NCBI RefSeq assembly: GCF_001425605.1
Contig: NZ_LMRG01000028.1
Location: 1-64,000, forward strand
DNA from: Rhizobium sp. Leaf453
GTDB lineage: Bacteria; Pseudomonadota; Alphaproteobacteria; Rhizobiales; Rhizobiaceae
DNA length: 64,000 nucleotides
Direction of reading: 5' to 3'
A program made the position numbers and the translations under genes. Shown here one piece after another: positions 27,537 through 35,957 of this stretch. Position 1 is the first letter of the stretch; every line of letters begins with the position of its first letter. Below the pieces are notes generated by a model. It was not told the DNA's origin, did no database searches, and saw nothing but the letters and a program-made list of their open reading frames with translations.

Positions 27537-29633
27537 TCAAAATTTGATCGTCAGCGATGCCTTGGCGTTAAAGCCCGGGCTTGGATCGGCATTCAGATAT
27601 TGTGTGTATTCGCGGTCGAGAATGTTGTTCAGCTGCAGATTGGCTGATATGGTGTCGTTCACCTCGAAATTGGCGAAGATGTCGACCAACTGGTACGCCT
27701 CGCCGACGAAGCCGGTGGCAAGGTCGTCATCCTTCTCGCCGACGACAGTCACCCGCGTGCCGGCTGTCAGGCGCTCGTCGAGCGCGCGAAAACCGAGCGT
27801 CGTGACGACCCGGAACGGAGGCACTTTCTGCAGCGGACCGCCGGTCGTCAGGTTTTCACCGTCCAGGACCTGCCCGGAAAGACCGGCGAAGATGGTTCCG
27901 GCGTCGTAGTTGGCCTCGAACTCGACACCCTTGATCCGCGCCTTGGCGATGTTCTGGTATTGATATCCGCCCGGGATCGGGAACATCTGGAAGACCTGGT
28001 CGATGTAATCATCGACATCGTTCTGGAAGACGCCCACCTTCACCCGTAATTGGTCGGAGGTTATGACGTCGTCAAAGCGAAGGTTCACGCCGGCTTCGAT
28101 CGTGTGCGCCACCTCCGGCTTCAGGTCCGGGTTGGGAAAGAAGCGTCCCATGACCGGTGGCGGATGAAAGCCGTCGATCAGCGTTTCGGTAATGGCGGGC
28201 GCGCGATAGCCTTCCGCATAGGTGCCGTAGAACGTCACCTGTTCCCAAGGGGTGACACCCACCGTCAGCTTGGGCGACAGGCGCTGGCCGTCCGTGCCGA
28301 TCGCGTCGTCGTCTTTCAGGCTGTAGCCGTCGTAGCGCAGCGCAGCGAGGACTTCGAGCCAGTCGTCGAACGAGATCCTGTCCTGGATATAGGTGCCATA
28401 GGCGACGCGCGTGCCCGACGGCGTCAGGTCGTCGCTGCTGCCGGCCGGATCGACTGTCGTCACCTTGTCGCGGAAAACGTCTGCGCCGTAAGTCAGTTCA
28501 TGCGTCAGCCGGCCTGTATCGAAGGTCGAGGTGTTGAAGATATCGAACCCCGCCGTACCGACATCGAAGGACTGAGCGGAATCGCCGATAACACCGCTCG
28601 CAGACTGATCGGACAGGGTGCTGGTGTAGTAGACCTTCGCGCTCAGATCCCAGAAATCCGAATCCGGCGTGTAGCGGTAGCCGGCCGTATAGGTATCGAC
28701 CGTAACATCGGCTTCGCGGATGCTGCTGGAACCATAGTCGAACGTGTTGAAGTAGCGCGTCGCAGACAGGCTGATTTCCTGGTCATCGGTTGGACGGATA
28801 CGGGCCTTGGCGAGACCTGACCGCAGGTCCTGAGCCGATTCGATCTTCTCGCCGTCGCCCGACTTGTAGTCGTCCGGCTGGAACCATGTGCCGGCAATGA
28901 CGAAATCGGCGGCATCCTCGAAGCGCATCGCCGCTTCGCCGTGCACGGTCGGCCCGAAACCATTGGTATCGAGACCGAGCTTGAGACGCCCGCCCTGATC
29001 TGCGCCGTCCATCAGCACATCGTCGGCATCGATCGTGGTGAAATTGACCACGCCGCCGATCGCGCCACTGCCATAAACGACCGAACTCGGACCGCGCGTC
29101 ACCTCGACAGCCTTCAGCATGTTGGTGTCGAGATAGAACGTGCCATTGGCTTCGTGGCCGTTTTTCTGGAAGTTCTGGCGGGCGCCATCCACCATGACAT
29201 TGACGCGGCCGAAATCCTGCAGACCGCGCATGTTGATCGCCGTGCCGGGATCGTCGGCGGACGTCTGCGTCGTGACGCCGGGAACAAGCGTCATGATCTG
29301 GGAGACCGGTGCGCCCGGCATCACCACGTCGAGTTCCTCGCGCGTCACCGCGCTGGAACCGGACAGAGTGTCATAGACTGCCTCGCCGAGCCTGGTTGCC
29401 GTCGCAACCAGCTTTTCCAGAACCGTCGCGTCACCGGACGTGTCCACAGCGGTAGGCTCGGTCGCTTCCGCATCCTGCGCGAACGCCGGATGGGCAGCCG
29501 GTCCCGGAATGCATGCGATGATCATGGCGGCAATGGAAACCGTCGCCAGCAGCGAAAACCGGAGCTGAAATGCGCCGGTCTTAGAACGCAGTTCGGGGCG
29601 GCCTTTCGGGCCGCCCCCTTTTACACGGGTCAT
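27537..29633 (-). CDS. TonB-dependent outer-membrane heme/hemophore receptor
   Basis: The roughly 698-residue receptor has a signal peptide (LRFSLLATVSIAAMIIACIP, ending PAFAQ), a TonB box region near TVLEKLVATAT, a plug (VMPGAPVSQIMTLVPGVTTQ, then NVMVDGARQN) and a 22-strand barrel ending ASLTIKF with terminal Phe. YRAPAITE and NPDLKPE with an intervening His (GFHPPP) match the FRAP/NPNL heme-receptor signature of HasR, HemR and HmuR types. I use ATG 29633, 15 bases after the giant RTX stop; GTG 29651 is an alternative. A 9-bp hairpin lies within its first codons. It should import heme delivered by the neighbouring hemophore-domain proteins. Confidence 0.88.
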   Translation of the reverse strand: MTRVKGGGPKGRPELRSKTGAFQLRFSLLATVSIAAMIIACIPGPAAHPAFAQDAEATEPTAVDTSGDATVLEKLVATATRLGEAVYDTLSGSSAVTREELDVVMPGAPVSQIMTLVPGVTTQTSADDPGTAINMRGLQDFGRVNVMVDGARQNFQKNGHEANGTFYLDTNMLKAVEVTRGPSSVVYGSGAIGGVVNFTTIDADDVLMDGADQGGRLKLGLDTNGFGPTVHGEAAMRFEDAADFVIAGTWFQPDDYKSGDGEKIESAQDLRSGLAKARIRPTDDQEISLSATRYFNTFDYGSSSIREADVTVDTYTAGYRYTPDSDFWDLSAKVYYTSTLSDQSASGVIGDSAQSFDVGTAGFDIFNTSTFDTGRLTHELTYGADVFRDKVTTVDPAGSSDDLTPSGTRVAYGTYIQDRISFDDWLEVLAALRYDGYSLKDDDAIGTDGQRLSPKLTVGVTPWEQVTFYGTYAEGYRAPAITETLIDGFHPPPVMGRFFPNPDLKPEVAHTIEAGVNLRFDDVITSDQLRVKVGVFQNDVDDYIDQVFQMFPIPGGYQYQNIAKARIKGVEFEANYDAGTIFAGLSGQVLDGENLTTGGPLQKVPPFRVVTTLGFRALDERLTAGTRVTVVGEKDDDLATGFVGEAYQLVDIFANFEVNDTISANLQLNNILDREYTQYLNADPSPGFNAKASLTIKF
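29595..29617. promoter_or_regulatory. GC-rich hairpin in the receptor initiation region
   Basis: GGGGCGGCC (29595-29603), loop TTTCG and GGCCGCCCC (29609-29617) form a perfect 9-bp stem 16 bases into the receptor coding sequence. It may limit receptor translation or end part of the upstream transcript. On the plus strand it is followed by CCTTTT. Confidence 0.5.
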
Positions 29634-29647
29634 TGGACTTTTCCGTA

Positions 29648-32600
29648 TCACAGGACGAAGTATCCCTTCGTCAGAGTAACGGCATCATCGAGATGGATGG
29701 CGAAGTCCGTCTTCCCGTCACCATCAACATCGCCGTAGACATAGGTGTCGGACGATGTCTTCTGGTAGCGCAGTTCGCCAGCCTTGCCGTTGAACGCGGC
29801 CGATCCGATGAACGAGAAGGCCTGATTGCCTGCGAGCGCGCTGTTTGCGTCAATTGTCGACACATCGATCCGGTCACCGTCGGAGAGCGAGAAGTCGAAA
29901 ATCGTGTCCCGTCCGGCGGTCGCGACCGTCGAGTCACGGACCGACTTGAACTGGAACGTATCCTGGCCCGCGCCGCCCGTCAGATCGTCGGCACCGAGCC
30001 CACCATACAGCGTGTCATTGCCCGCATCGCCATACAGAAGATCGTTGCCGGCGTAGCCGATCAGGGTATCGTTGCCGGCACCGGCGACGATCTTGTCCGC
30101 ACCGATGTCCCCTCTCAGGGTTTCCGATGCCGACGTACCGGTAACGGTTTCCAACACGTCAGTCATACCGATGGTGAAGGTCTTGGTTACCGTCAGGCCA
30201 CCCGCATCCTTCACCTCGACCGTGATCGTGTCCTTCTGGACACTTTCGTAGTCGATGGGCTTGGCCACCTGCACCTTGTTACCATCAAGTTTGAACAGGC
30301 CGCCGGCGTCGTCAGTGAGCTTGTAGGTCAGTGCCTTGCCTTCGGGATCGATCGCCGACAGCGTGCCGACCGTCGTGCCGAGCTTGGATCTCTCGGCAAC
30401 CGTCGAATTCGAAAGAGCAACCGAGCCGGGCGCTTCGTTGACGTCGGTGATACCGATGGTGAAGGTCTTGGTGGTCTTGGTGACACCATCCGAGACTTCG
30501 ACGGTGATCGTATCGGACTTGACCGTTTCGTAGTCGATCGCGTTCGCCGTCACCAGCTTGTTGCCGTCGAGCTTGAACAGGCCACCGGCGTCGTCGGTCA
30601 GCGCGTAGGTCAGCGCCTTGCCTTCTGGATCGACGGCGGAGAGCGTACCGACCGTCGTGCCGAGCTTGGATCTCTCCGCAACCGTCGCCTTAGACAGCGC
30701 GACCGAACCGGGCGCCTCGTTGACGTCGGTAATACCGATCGTGAACGTCTTGGTGACCTTCAGGCCGCCAACATCCGTGACTTCGACGGTGATCGTATCC
30801 GACTTCAGTGTTTCATAATCGACAGCCTTGGCCAGTTGCAAGACATTGCCGTTCAGCTTGAACAATCCGCCAGCATTGTCGGTCAGCGTGTAGGTCAGGG
30901 CCTTGCCTTCCGGATCGACAGCCGACAGCGTGCCGATCGTTGTGCCGACCGCCGAATTCTCGGCAATGGTGGACTTCGACAAGGCGACCGAACCAGGAGC
31001 CTCGTTGACGTCGGTCACGCCGATCGTGAAGGTTTTCTCCGTGACATTGCCGCCGACATCAATCGCTTCGATGGTGATCGTATGGCTCGCCGCCGCCTCG
31101 AAATTGATCGGCTTGGCAACCTGCAGCTTGTTGTCGACGATCACGAACAAACCGTCCGGATTGGACGACAGGCTGTAAACCACCTCACCGCCTTCCGGGT
31201 CGACCGCCGACAGCGTACCGATTGTCGTACCGAGTTTGGAACCCTCGGCAACCGTCGACTTCGACAGGGCAACCGAGATGGGCGCCTCATCGACATTCGT
31301 AACCTTGACCGTGAAGTCCTTCGACGTCGTGTTGCCGGCCGCATCCTTCACCAGGACCGTGATCGGGTGGTTCTTCACCGTCTCATAGTCCAGTCCGGCC
31401 TTAAGGCGCAGTTCCGTGCCGACGATCTCGAACTTGCCGTCCGGATTGGAGCCGAGGCTGTAGGTCAGCGCGCAGCCTTCCGGATCGGTTGCGGACAAGG
31501 TGCCTATGACCGTGCCGACCGCAGCGCTTTCAGCGACCGAGGTCTTGTTGAGTGCCAGGTTGACCGGTGTTTCGTCGATATCCGTCACGTTAATCGTGAA
31601 GGTCTTATCCGTCGTGCTGCCGAAGGCATCCGTGACGCGGACGGTGATGTCGTGCGAATGGGCGGTTTCGAAGTCGATGCCGGCCTTCAGGCGCAGTTCG
31701 TTGCCGACAATCTCGAACTTGTCGCTGACGGCACCCGTAAGCGCGAAGCTCACCGCGCCACCATCCGGGTCGACCGCCGAAAGCGTCCCGATCACTGTCC
31801 CGACTGTCGCGTTTTCAGCGACGCTGGTCGCCGAAAGCTGGATGTTTTCAGGCGGTTCGCCGACCGGGGTTTCCGAGCCGTCGGAGAGATCGACGATCTT
31901 GTCCTTGAACCGCAGGAACTCGACGCCCGAGAGCGTGTCGCTGGTACCGGCAACACCGTCGAGAACCGTGAAGGTTCCATCGCCATTGTCGGTAATGGTG
32001 TAGTTCGACTTCAGTTCGCCATAGGCTGCCGTGTCGGAACCGAAGCCACCGGCAATGATGTCATTGCCCGCACCACCGGTGATGATGTCGTCACCACCGC
32101 CGCCGGACAGCATGTCGTTTCCGGCTCCACCCTCGATTTCGTCGGCATACTGGGTACCGACATACACGTCGGCACCAGCCGAGCCGATGAAGTGCTGGGC
32201 GTAGGCATCGAGCCCGTCGGCGATCTTGTCGAGTGCTGCCGCTACTTTCGCCGCCGTCGCCGGGTCGGAGGAATTACCGTACATGTGGGCAATGCCGAAC
32301 AGATGCACGAGACCGTTGGCCTCGATCGATGCCTCTTCAGTCGGATTGGTCGGGGTTCCGTTGGCAAAGGTCAGGCCGGTGATCCTCAGCGCCGTGTTGC
32401 CTCCGGTGTAATAGCCGTTGGCGTCGAAGCTGCCCGTACCGCGCGTGCCGAACTCGATCGTGTTGATCTCGCCAACAATCGTGTGTGTGTCGAAGCTGTA
32501 GGTGAGATTGCCGTGGGCGAGCACATATTTCGACGCTGCGGTATCGCCGTAGCCGATGAACATTTCCTCGCCGGAGAAGGCGCCACTGTTGTCGAAGGAC

Positions 32601-33451
32601 GGGAAACCGCCGCCGACCGTGTCGGAAATGAAACCACCACGAATATAGGCTTCGAAATCGACGCCCGCAGAGCCCTGGCCCGAAACATCGATGGTGATCA
32701 TGCCCTTCGATGGTTCGGTCGGCGCTTCATCGACATCATTGACACCGATTTCGAACGTCTGCTGCGTCGTCTTGCCGTCCGCATCCGAGGCGATGACGGT
32801 CAGATTGTGCGAAGCGATCGCTTCATAATCAAGCGAACCCCTGACCCGGATTTCGTTGCCGACAATTTCGAAATAATCGCTGGGAGCCGAAAGGGCATAG
32901 GTGACCGCGCCGCCTTCCGGATCGGTGGCCGAGAGGGTGCCGACAACGGTTCCGACAGCACTGTTTTCATCGACATTGTCGTTGGAGAGCGCAAGGTTCG
33001 TCGGTGCGTGGTTTTCTGCCGCCAGCGTGATGCCGAACGTGCCGTTGACGTAGTCCTTGATGACGAGGGTCTGTGGCTTGCCGGATTCCGTGATCGTCAG
33101 GTCGCTACCGTTCAGCGTCAGGGTCAGGGTGCGGGTTGCGTTGGTGTTGTCGGTCAGTGTCAGGCTCCAGACGCCTTCGCTGACGATGGTTGCTTCGCCG
33201 GCGATGGCAAAGCCACTGGTCGCGCCCGGAGTCGGTGTCCAGGACGACGGATAGCTCGCCGGGCGGAACGTGCCATGGAACAGCGCACCGTCATTGTCGG
33301 TGATCGTCGTCGTTCCCGAGTCCGTGAAACGAACGACATAGGTGTCGTTGCCATCACCGCCGATGACAGTATCGTTGCCTGCGCGAGCGTGAATGACGTC
33401 GTCGCCTGCACCGCCTTCGACATAGTCGTCACCGCCGCCGGTGAAGATCAC
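29648..33451 (-). CDS. C-terminal part of a giant RTX protein with HasA domain and seven cadherin-like repeats
   Basis: This 1267-codon segment continues the frame-broken gene that starts at 35861; its own 'start' (GTG 33451) is an artefact of the break. In order: RTX patch, a VVRFTDSG-type module, one cadherin-like repeat (150-245), a HasA-like domain (about 251-430, starting MITIDVSGQGSAGVDF), RTX patch, six more cadherin-like repeats (GTLSAVDPEGKALTY type), RTX repeats and a serralysin-type C-terminus ending KGYFVL. In the HasA part, GNLTYSFDTHTIVG places Tyr318 and His323 at the HasA Tyr75/His83 positions. The last repeats and the C-terminus are near-identical to the 25296-27419 protein. 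Confidence 0.8.
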   Translation of the reverse strand: MIFTGGGDDYVEGGAGDDVIHARAGNDTVIGGDGNDTYVVRFTDSGTTTITDNDGALFHGTFRPASYPSSWTPTPGATSGFAIAGEATIVSEGVWSLTLTDNTNATRTLTLTLNGSDLTITESGKPQTLVIKDYVNGTFGITLAAENHAPTNLALSNDNVDENSAVGTVVGTLSATDPEGGAVTYALSAPSDYFEIVGNEIRVRGSLDYEAIASHNLTVIASDADGKTTQQTFEIGVNDVDEAPTEPSKGMITIDVSGQGSAGVDFEAYIRGGFISDTVGGGFPSFDNSGAFSGEEMFIGYGDTAASKYVLAHGNLTYSFDTHTIVGEINTIEFGTRGTGSFDANGYYTGGNTALRITGLTFANGTPTNPTEEASIEANGLVHLFGIAHMYGNSSDPATAAKVAAALDKIADGLDAYAQHFIGSAGADVYVGTQYADEIEGGAGNDMLSGGGGDDIITGGAGNDIIAGGFGSDTAAYGELKSNYTITDNGDGTFTVLDGVAGTSDTLSGVEFLRFKDKIVDLSDGSETPVGEPPENIQLSATSVAENATVGTVIGTLSAVDPDGGAVSFALTGAVSDKFEIVGNELRLKAGIDFETAHSHDITVRVTDAFGSTTDKTFTINVTDIDETPVNLALNKTSVAESAAVGTVIGTLSATDPEGCALTYSLGSNPDGKFEIVGTELRLKAGLDYETVKNHPITVLVKDAAGNTTSKDFTVKVTNVDEAPISVALSKSTVAEGSKLGTTIGTLSAVDPEGGEVVYSLSSNPDGLFVIVDNKLQVAKPINFEAAASHTITIEAIDVGGNVTEKTFTIGVTDVNEAPGSVALSKSTIAENSAVGTTIGTLSAVDPEGKALTYTLTDNAGGLFKLNGNVLQLAKAVDYETLKSDTITVEVTDVGGLKVTKTFTIGITDVNEAPGSVALSKATVAERSKLGTTVGTLSAVDPEGKALTYALTDDAGGLFKLDGNKLVTANAIDYETVKSDTITVEVSDGVTKTTKTFTIGITDVNEAPGSVALSNSTVAERSKLGTTVGTLSAIDPEGKALTYKLTDDAGGLFKLDGNKVQVAKPIDYESVQKDTITVEVKDAGGLTVTKTFTIGMTDVLETVTGTSASETLRGDIGADKIVAGAGNDTLIGYAGNDLLYGDAGNDTLYGGLGADDLTGGAGQDTFQFKSVRDSTVATAGRDTIFDFSLSDGDRIDVSTIDANSALAGNQAFSFIGSAAFNGKAGELRYQKTSSDTYVYGDVDGDGKTDFAIHLDDAVTLTKGYFVL

Positions 33452-35046
33452 GTCATTGCCGGCACCGCCGTAGATCGTATCAGCCTTGGCCGCCTGGTTG
33501 CTGGTGACGATGTAGTCGGATCCGTCGCCCCGTTGGCGGTGAGACCGAGCGAGTCGCCCGAGAACACGTCGTCGCCGGACGTCAGGATATGCGCACCGGC
33601 AACATCGAGTGTCACCGTGGCGACGTTCGAGACATTGCCCGCGTCATCCTTGACAGTATAGGTGAAGGTATCGGCACCGACATAACCGGAGGTCGGCTTG
33701 TAGGTGATGACGCCGGTCGTTGCATTGACCGTTACCGTGCCATGCAGCGGGCTGTCGATGATCGTCACCGAGGTCGGATCCAGCGCGCTGTCATCCGTAT
33801 CGTTCGCCAGAACGTTGATCGTCTTCGTCAGGTCCTTCACCGTCGAGACAGTGTCGTCGCCGGCAAACAGTTCACCGGCGAGCGTGATGCCGAAGGTGCC
33901 GTTGACGTAGTCCTTGATGACGACGGTCTGCGGCTTGCCGGATTCCGTGATGGTGAGGTCTGCGCCAGACCAGCTCAGCGTGAGCGTGCGGTTCGCATTG
34001 GTGTTATCGGTGAGCACCAGGCTCCAGACGCCTTCGCTGACTTCAGTCGCCGTGCCGGCGATCGCAAAGCCACTGGTCGCGCCAGGCGCCGGCGTCCACG
34101 ACGACGGGTACGAAGCCGGGCGGAACGTTCCGTGGAACAGAGTGCCGTCATTGTCGGTGATGGTGGTGGTCCCGACATCCGTGAAGCGAACGACGAAGTG
34201 GATGACATCATTGCCATCACCGCCTTCAACGTAGTCGTCGCCGCCGCCGGTGAAGATCACGTCGTTGCCGGCGCCCCCGTAGATCGTGTCGGCCTTGGCG
34301 GCCTGGTTGCTGGTGACGATATAGTCTGCGCCATCGCCACCATGCACCTCGATGCCATTCTCTGTCAGGCCGAGCGAGTCACCCGAGAACACGTCGTCGC
34401 CGGACGTCAGGATATGCGCACCCGTTACATCGAGCGTCACGGTCGCGACGTTCGAGACGTTCCCTTCATTGTCCTTGATCGTATAGGTGAACGTGTCACT
34501 GCCCACATAACCCGAGGTCGGCTTGTAGGTGATCACGCCGCTCGTCGCATTGACCGTCACCGTGCCGTGCAGCGGCGAGTCAACGATTGTCACTGAAGTC
34601 ACATCCAGTGTGCCGTCGGCATCCGTGTCGTTCGCCAGAACATTGATCGTCTTCGTCAGATCCTTCACCGTCGAGACAGTGTCGTCAGTGGCGACAGGCG
34701 TACCATCGACTTCCACTTCCAGTGTCAGTCCGAATGTGCCGTTGACATAGTCCTTGATGACGACCGTCTGCGGCTTGCCGGATTCCGTGATCGTCAGGTC
34801 GCTACCGTTCAGCGTCAGGGTCAGGGTGCGGGTTGCGTTGGTGTTGTCGGTCAGTGTCAGGCTCCAGACACCCTCGCTGACGATGGTGGCCTCACCTGCA
34901 ATGGCAAAGCCACTCGTCGCACCCGGAGCAGGCGTCCAGGACGACGGGTACGAAGCCGGGCGGAACGTTCCGTGGAACAGAGTGCCGTCATTGTCGGTGA
35001 TGGTGGTGGTCCCGACATCCGTGAAGCGAACGACGAACGAGATCAC
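33448..35046 (-). CDS. Middle fragment of the giant HasA/RTX protein
   Basis: This 532-codon open stretch contains two nearly identical modules: an Ig-like domain (STVKDLTKTINVLANDTD ... GVITYKPTSGYVG), an RTX patch (YGGAGNDVIFTGGGDDYVEG) and a beta-rich unit (VVRFTDVGTTTITDNDG ... ITESGKPQTVVIKDYVNG). Its start is internal to the gene. It ends in out-of-frame residues because 16 bases present in the sister copies are missing near 33526-33532 (after codons for LGLTANG). Continuing in the correct frame leads directly into the 29648-33451 segment. Confidence 0.7.
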   Translation of the reverse strand: MISFVVRFTDVGTTTITDNDGTLFHGTFRPASYPSSWTPAPGATSGFAIAGEATIVSEGVWSLTLTDNTNATRTLTLTLNGSDLTITESGKPQTVVIKDYVNGTFGLTLEVEVDGTPVATDDTVSTVKDLTKTINVLANDTDADGTLDVTSVTIVDSPLHGTVTVNATSGVITYKPTSGYVGSDTFTYTIKDNEGNVSNVATVTLDVTGAHILTSGDDVFSGDSLGLTENGIEVHGGDGADYIVTSNQAAKADTIYGGAGNDVIFTGGGDDYVEGGDGNDVIHFVVRFTDVGTTTITDNDGTLFHGTFRPASYPSSWTPAPGATSGFAIAGTATEVSEGVWSLVLTDNTNANRTLTLSWSGADLTITESGKPQTVVIKDYVNGTFGITLAGELFAGDDTVSTVKDLTKTINVLANDTDDSALDPTSVTIIDSPLHGTVTVNATTGVITYKPTSGYVGADTFTYTVKDDAGNVSNVATVTLDVAGAHILTSGDDVFSGDSLGLTANGATDPTTSSPATRRPRLIRSTAVPAMT

Positions 35047-35109
35047 GTCATTGCCGGCACCGCCGTAGATCCGGTGAAGATCACGTCATTGCCGGCACCG
35101 CCGTAGATC
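35040..35109. repeat. 32-bp direct repeat at 38-bp period, causing a frameshift
   Basis: The 32 bases at 35040-35071 recur exactly at 35078-35109. The sister modules have a single copy followed by codons for GGGDDYVEGG. The jump shifts the reading frame. Confidence 0.9.
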
Positions 35110-35861
35110 GTATCAGCCTTGGCCGCCTGGTTGCTGGTGACGATGTAGTCGGATCCGTCGCCGCCATGAACCTCGATGCCATTCGCTGTCAGGCCGAGCG
35201 AGTCCCCCGAGAACACGTCATCGCCGGAGGTCAGGATATGCGCGCCAGTGACGTCGAGCGTCACGGTCCCGACGTTCGAGACGTTGCCCGCATCGTCCTT
35301 CACCGTATAGGTGAATGTGTCAGCACCGACATAGCCGGAGGTCGGCTTGTAAGTGATCACCCCGGTCGTTGCATTGACCGTCACCGTGCCGTGCAGCGGA
35401 GCATCGACGATGGTGATGGAGGCGAGATCCAGCGCGCCATCTGCATCCGTGTCGTTCGAGAGCACGCTGATCGCTTTCGAGAGGTCTTTTACCGTCGAGG
35501 CAGTATCATCCGTGGCGACAGGAGCCGTCGAACCACCCTCGTTCACGTCATTCACGATCAGCGTGAACGGGATATACTCGTCATTGCCTTCGTAATCCTG
35601 GAAATAGATCTGCAGTTCCTGCGAGACCAGCGTCTCGTAATCGAGCGGCGTCGCGCCAACGATCAAGGTGGCGGTACCATCGAAATTATTGACCAATTCC
35701 AGATACTGGGACGCATGCACGCCATTGATCGTGCCATCGACATAGATCGTATCGCCGCCATCTGGATCGTCGTAAGTGATGGTACCAATGACCGTGCCCT
35801 GGGGTGAGTTCTCATCAATCGTCAGATTGGAAAAAGTGATTGTCGTATCGCCAGAGGCCAT
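35043..35861 (-). CDS. N-terminal fragment of the giant HasA/RTX protein
   Basis: The true start of the giant gene is ATG 35861 with AAGGACC upstream. The first 100 residues are a cadherin-like repeat (TIDENSPQGTVIGTITYDDP), followed by an Ig-like domain (STVKDLSKAISVLSNDTD) and an RTX patch. After codons for GNDVIFTG a 32-base sequence recurs at a period of 38 bases, throwing the frame off to a stop at 35043. No Sec signal is seen, as expected for type I secretion. The gene begins 96 bases after the upstream 375-residue hemophore-RTX gene. Confidence 0.7.
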   Translation of the reverse strand: MASGDTTITFSNLTIDENSPQGTVIGTITYDDPDGGDTIYVDGTINGVHASQYLELVNNFDGTATLIVGATPLDYETLVSQELQIYFQDYEGNDEYIPFTLIVNDVNEGGSTAPVATDDTASTVKDLSKAISVLSNDTDADGALDLASITIVDAPLHGTVTVNATTGVITYKPTSGYVGADTFTYTVKDDAGNVSNVGTVTLDVTGAHILTSGDDVFSGDSLGLTANGIEVHGGDGSDYIVTSNQAAKADTIYGGAGNDVIFTGSTAVPAMT

Positions 35862-35924
35862 GGTCGGGGTCCTTAGAAAATCCGCCTTGTCGAAGGCGAA
35901 ACAATGTTTACAAGCAATAGGTTA

Positions 35925-35947
35925 GGACCGGCGCTGAGCGCCGGCCC
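35925..35947 (-). terminator. Intercistronic stem-loop after the small hemophore-RTX gene
   Basis: A 10-bp stem with one mismatch (35925-35934 with 35938-35947, loop TGA) lies 10 bases beyond the stop of the 375-residue gene. There is no T-run on the minus strand. Similar stem-loops after secreted-protein genes lower expression of downstream genes; here that would favour the small hemophore. Confidence 0.5.
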
Positions 35948-35957
35948 CGATATTTGA

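Larger units (their letters stand above)
33005..35525 (-). repeat. Three tandem ~815-850 bp coding repeats in the giant gene
   Basis: Copies run roughly 35525-34710, 34705-33860 and 33855-33005. Each encodes an Ig-like domain, an RTX patch and the VVRFTD/ITESGKPQ unit, with very high nucleotide identity (long identical blocks, for example around 34090-34180 and 34930-35020). Copies 1 and 2 lack an RTX stretch (GNDTVIGGDGNDTY) that copy 3 keeps. Both frame breaks lie inside this array. Confidence 0.8.

Noticed and set aside
25059-27647. 862-codon plus-strand frame overlapping rpiB and the HasA-RTX gene
   Set aside because: Same antisense effect; the HasA, cadherin and RTX motifs on the minus strand are decisive.
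29633-33661. 1342-codon open frame on the plus strand
   Set aside because: It is the antisense of the RTX/cadherin repeats. Repetitive codon use keeps the opposite frame open; the translation is low-complexity Arg/Asp text without a domain.
33005-35525. Regular repeats that could suggest a CRISPR array
   Set aside because: The repeats are about 800 bases long, coding and contiguous, with no short repeat-spacer pattern.
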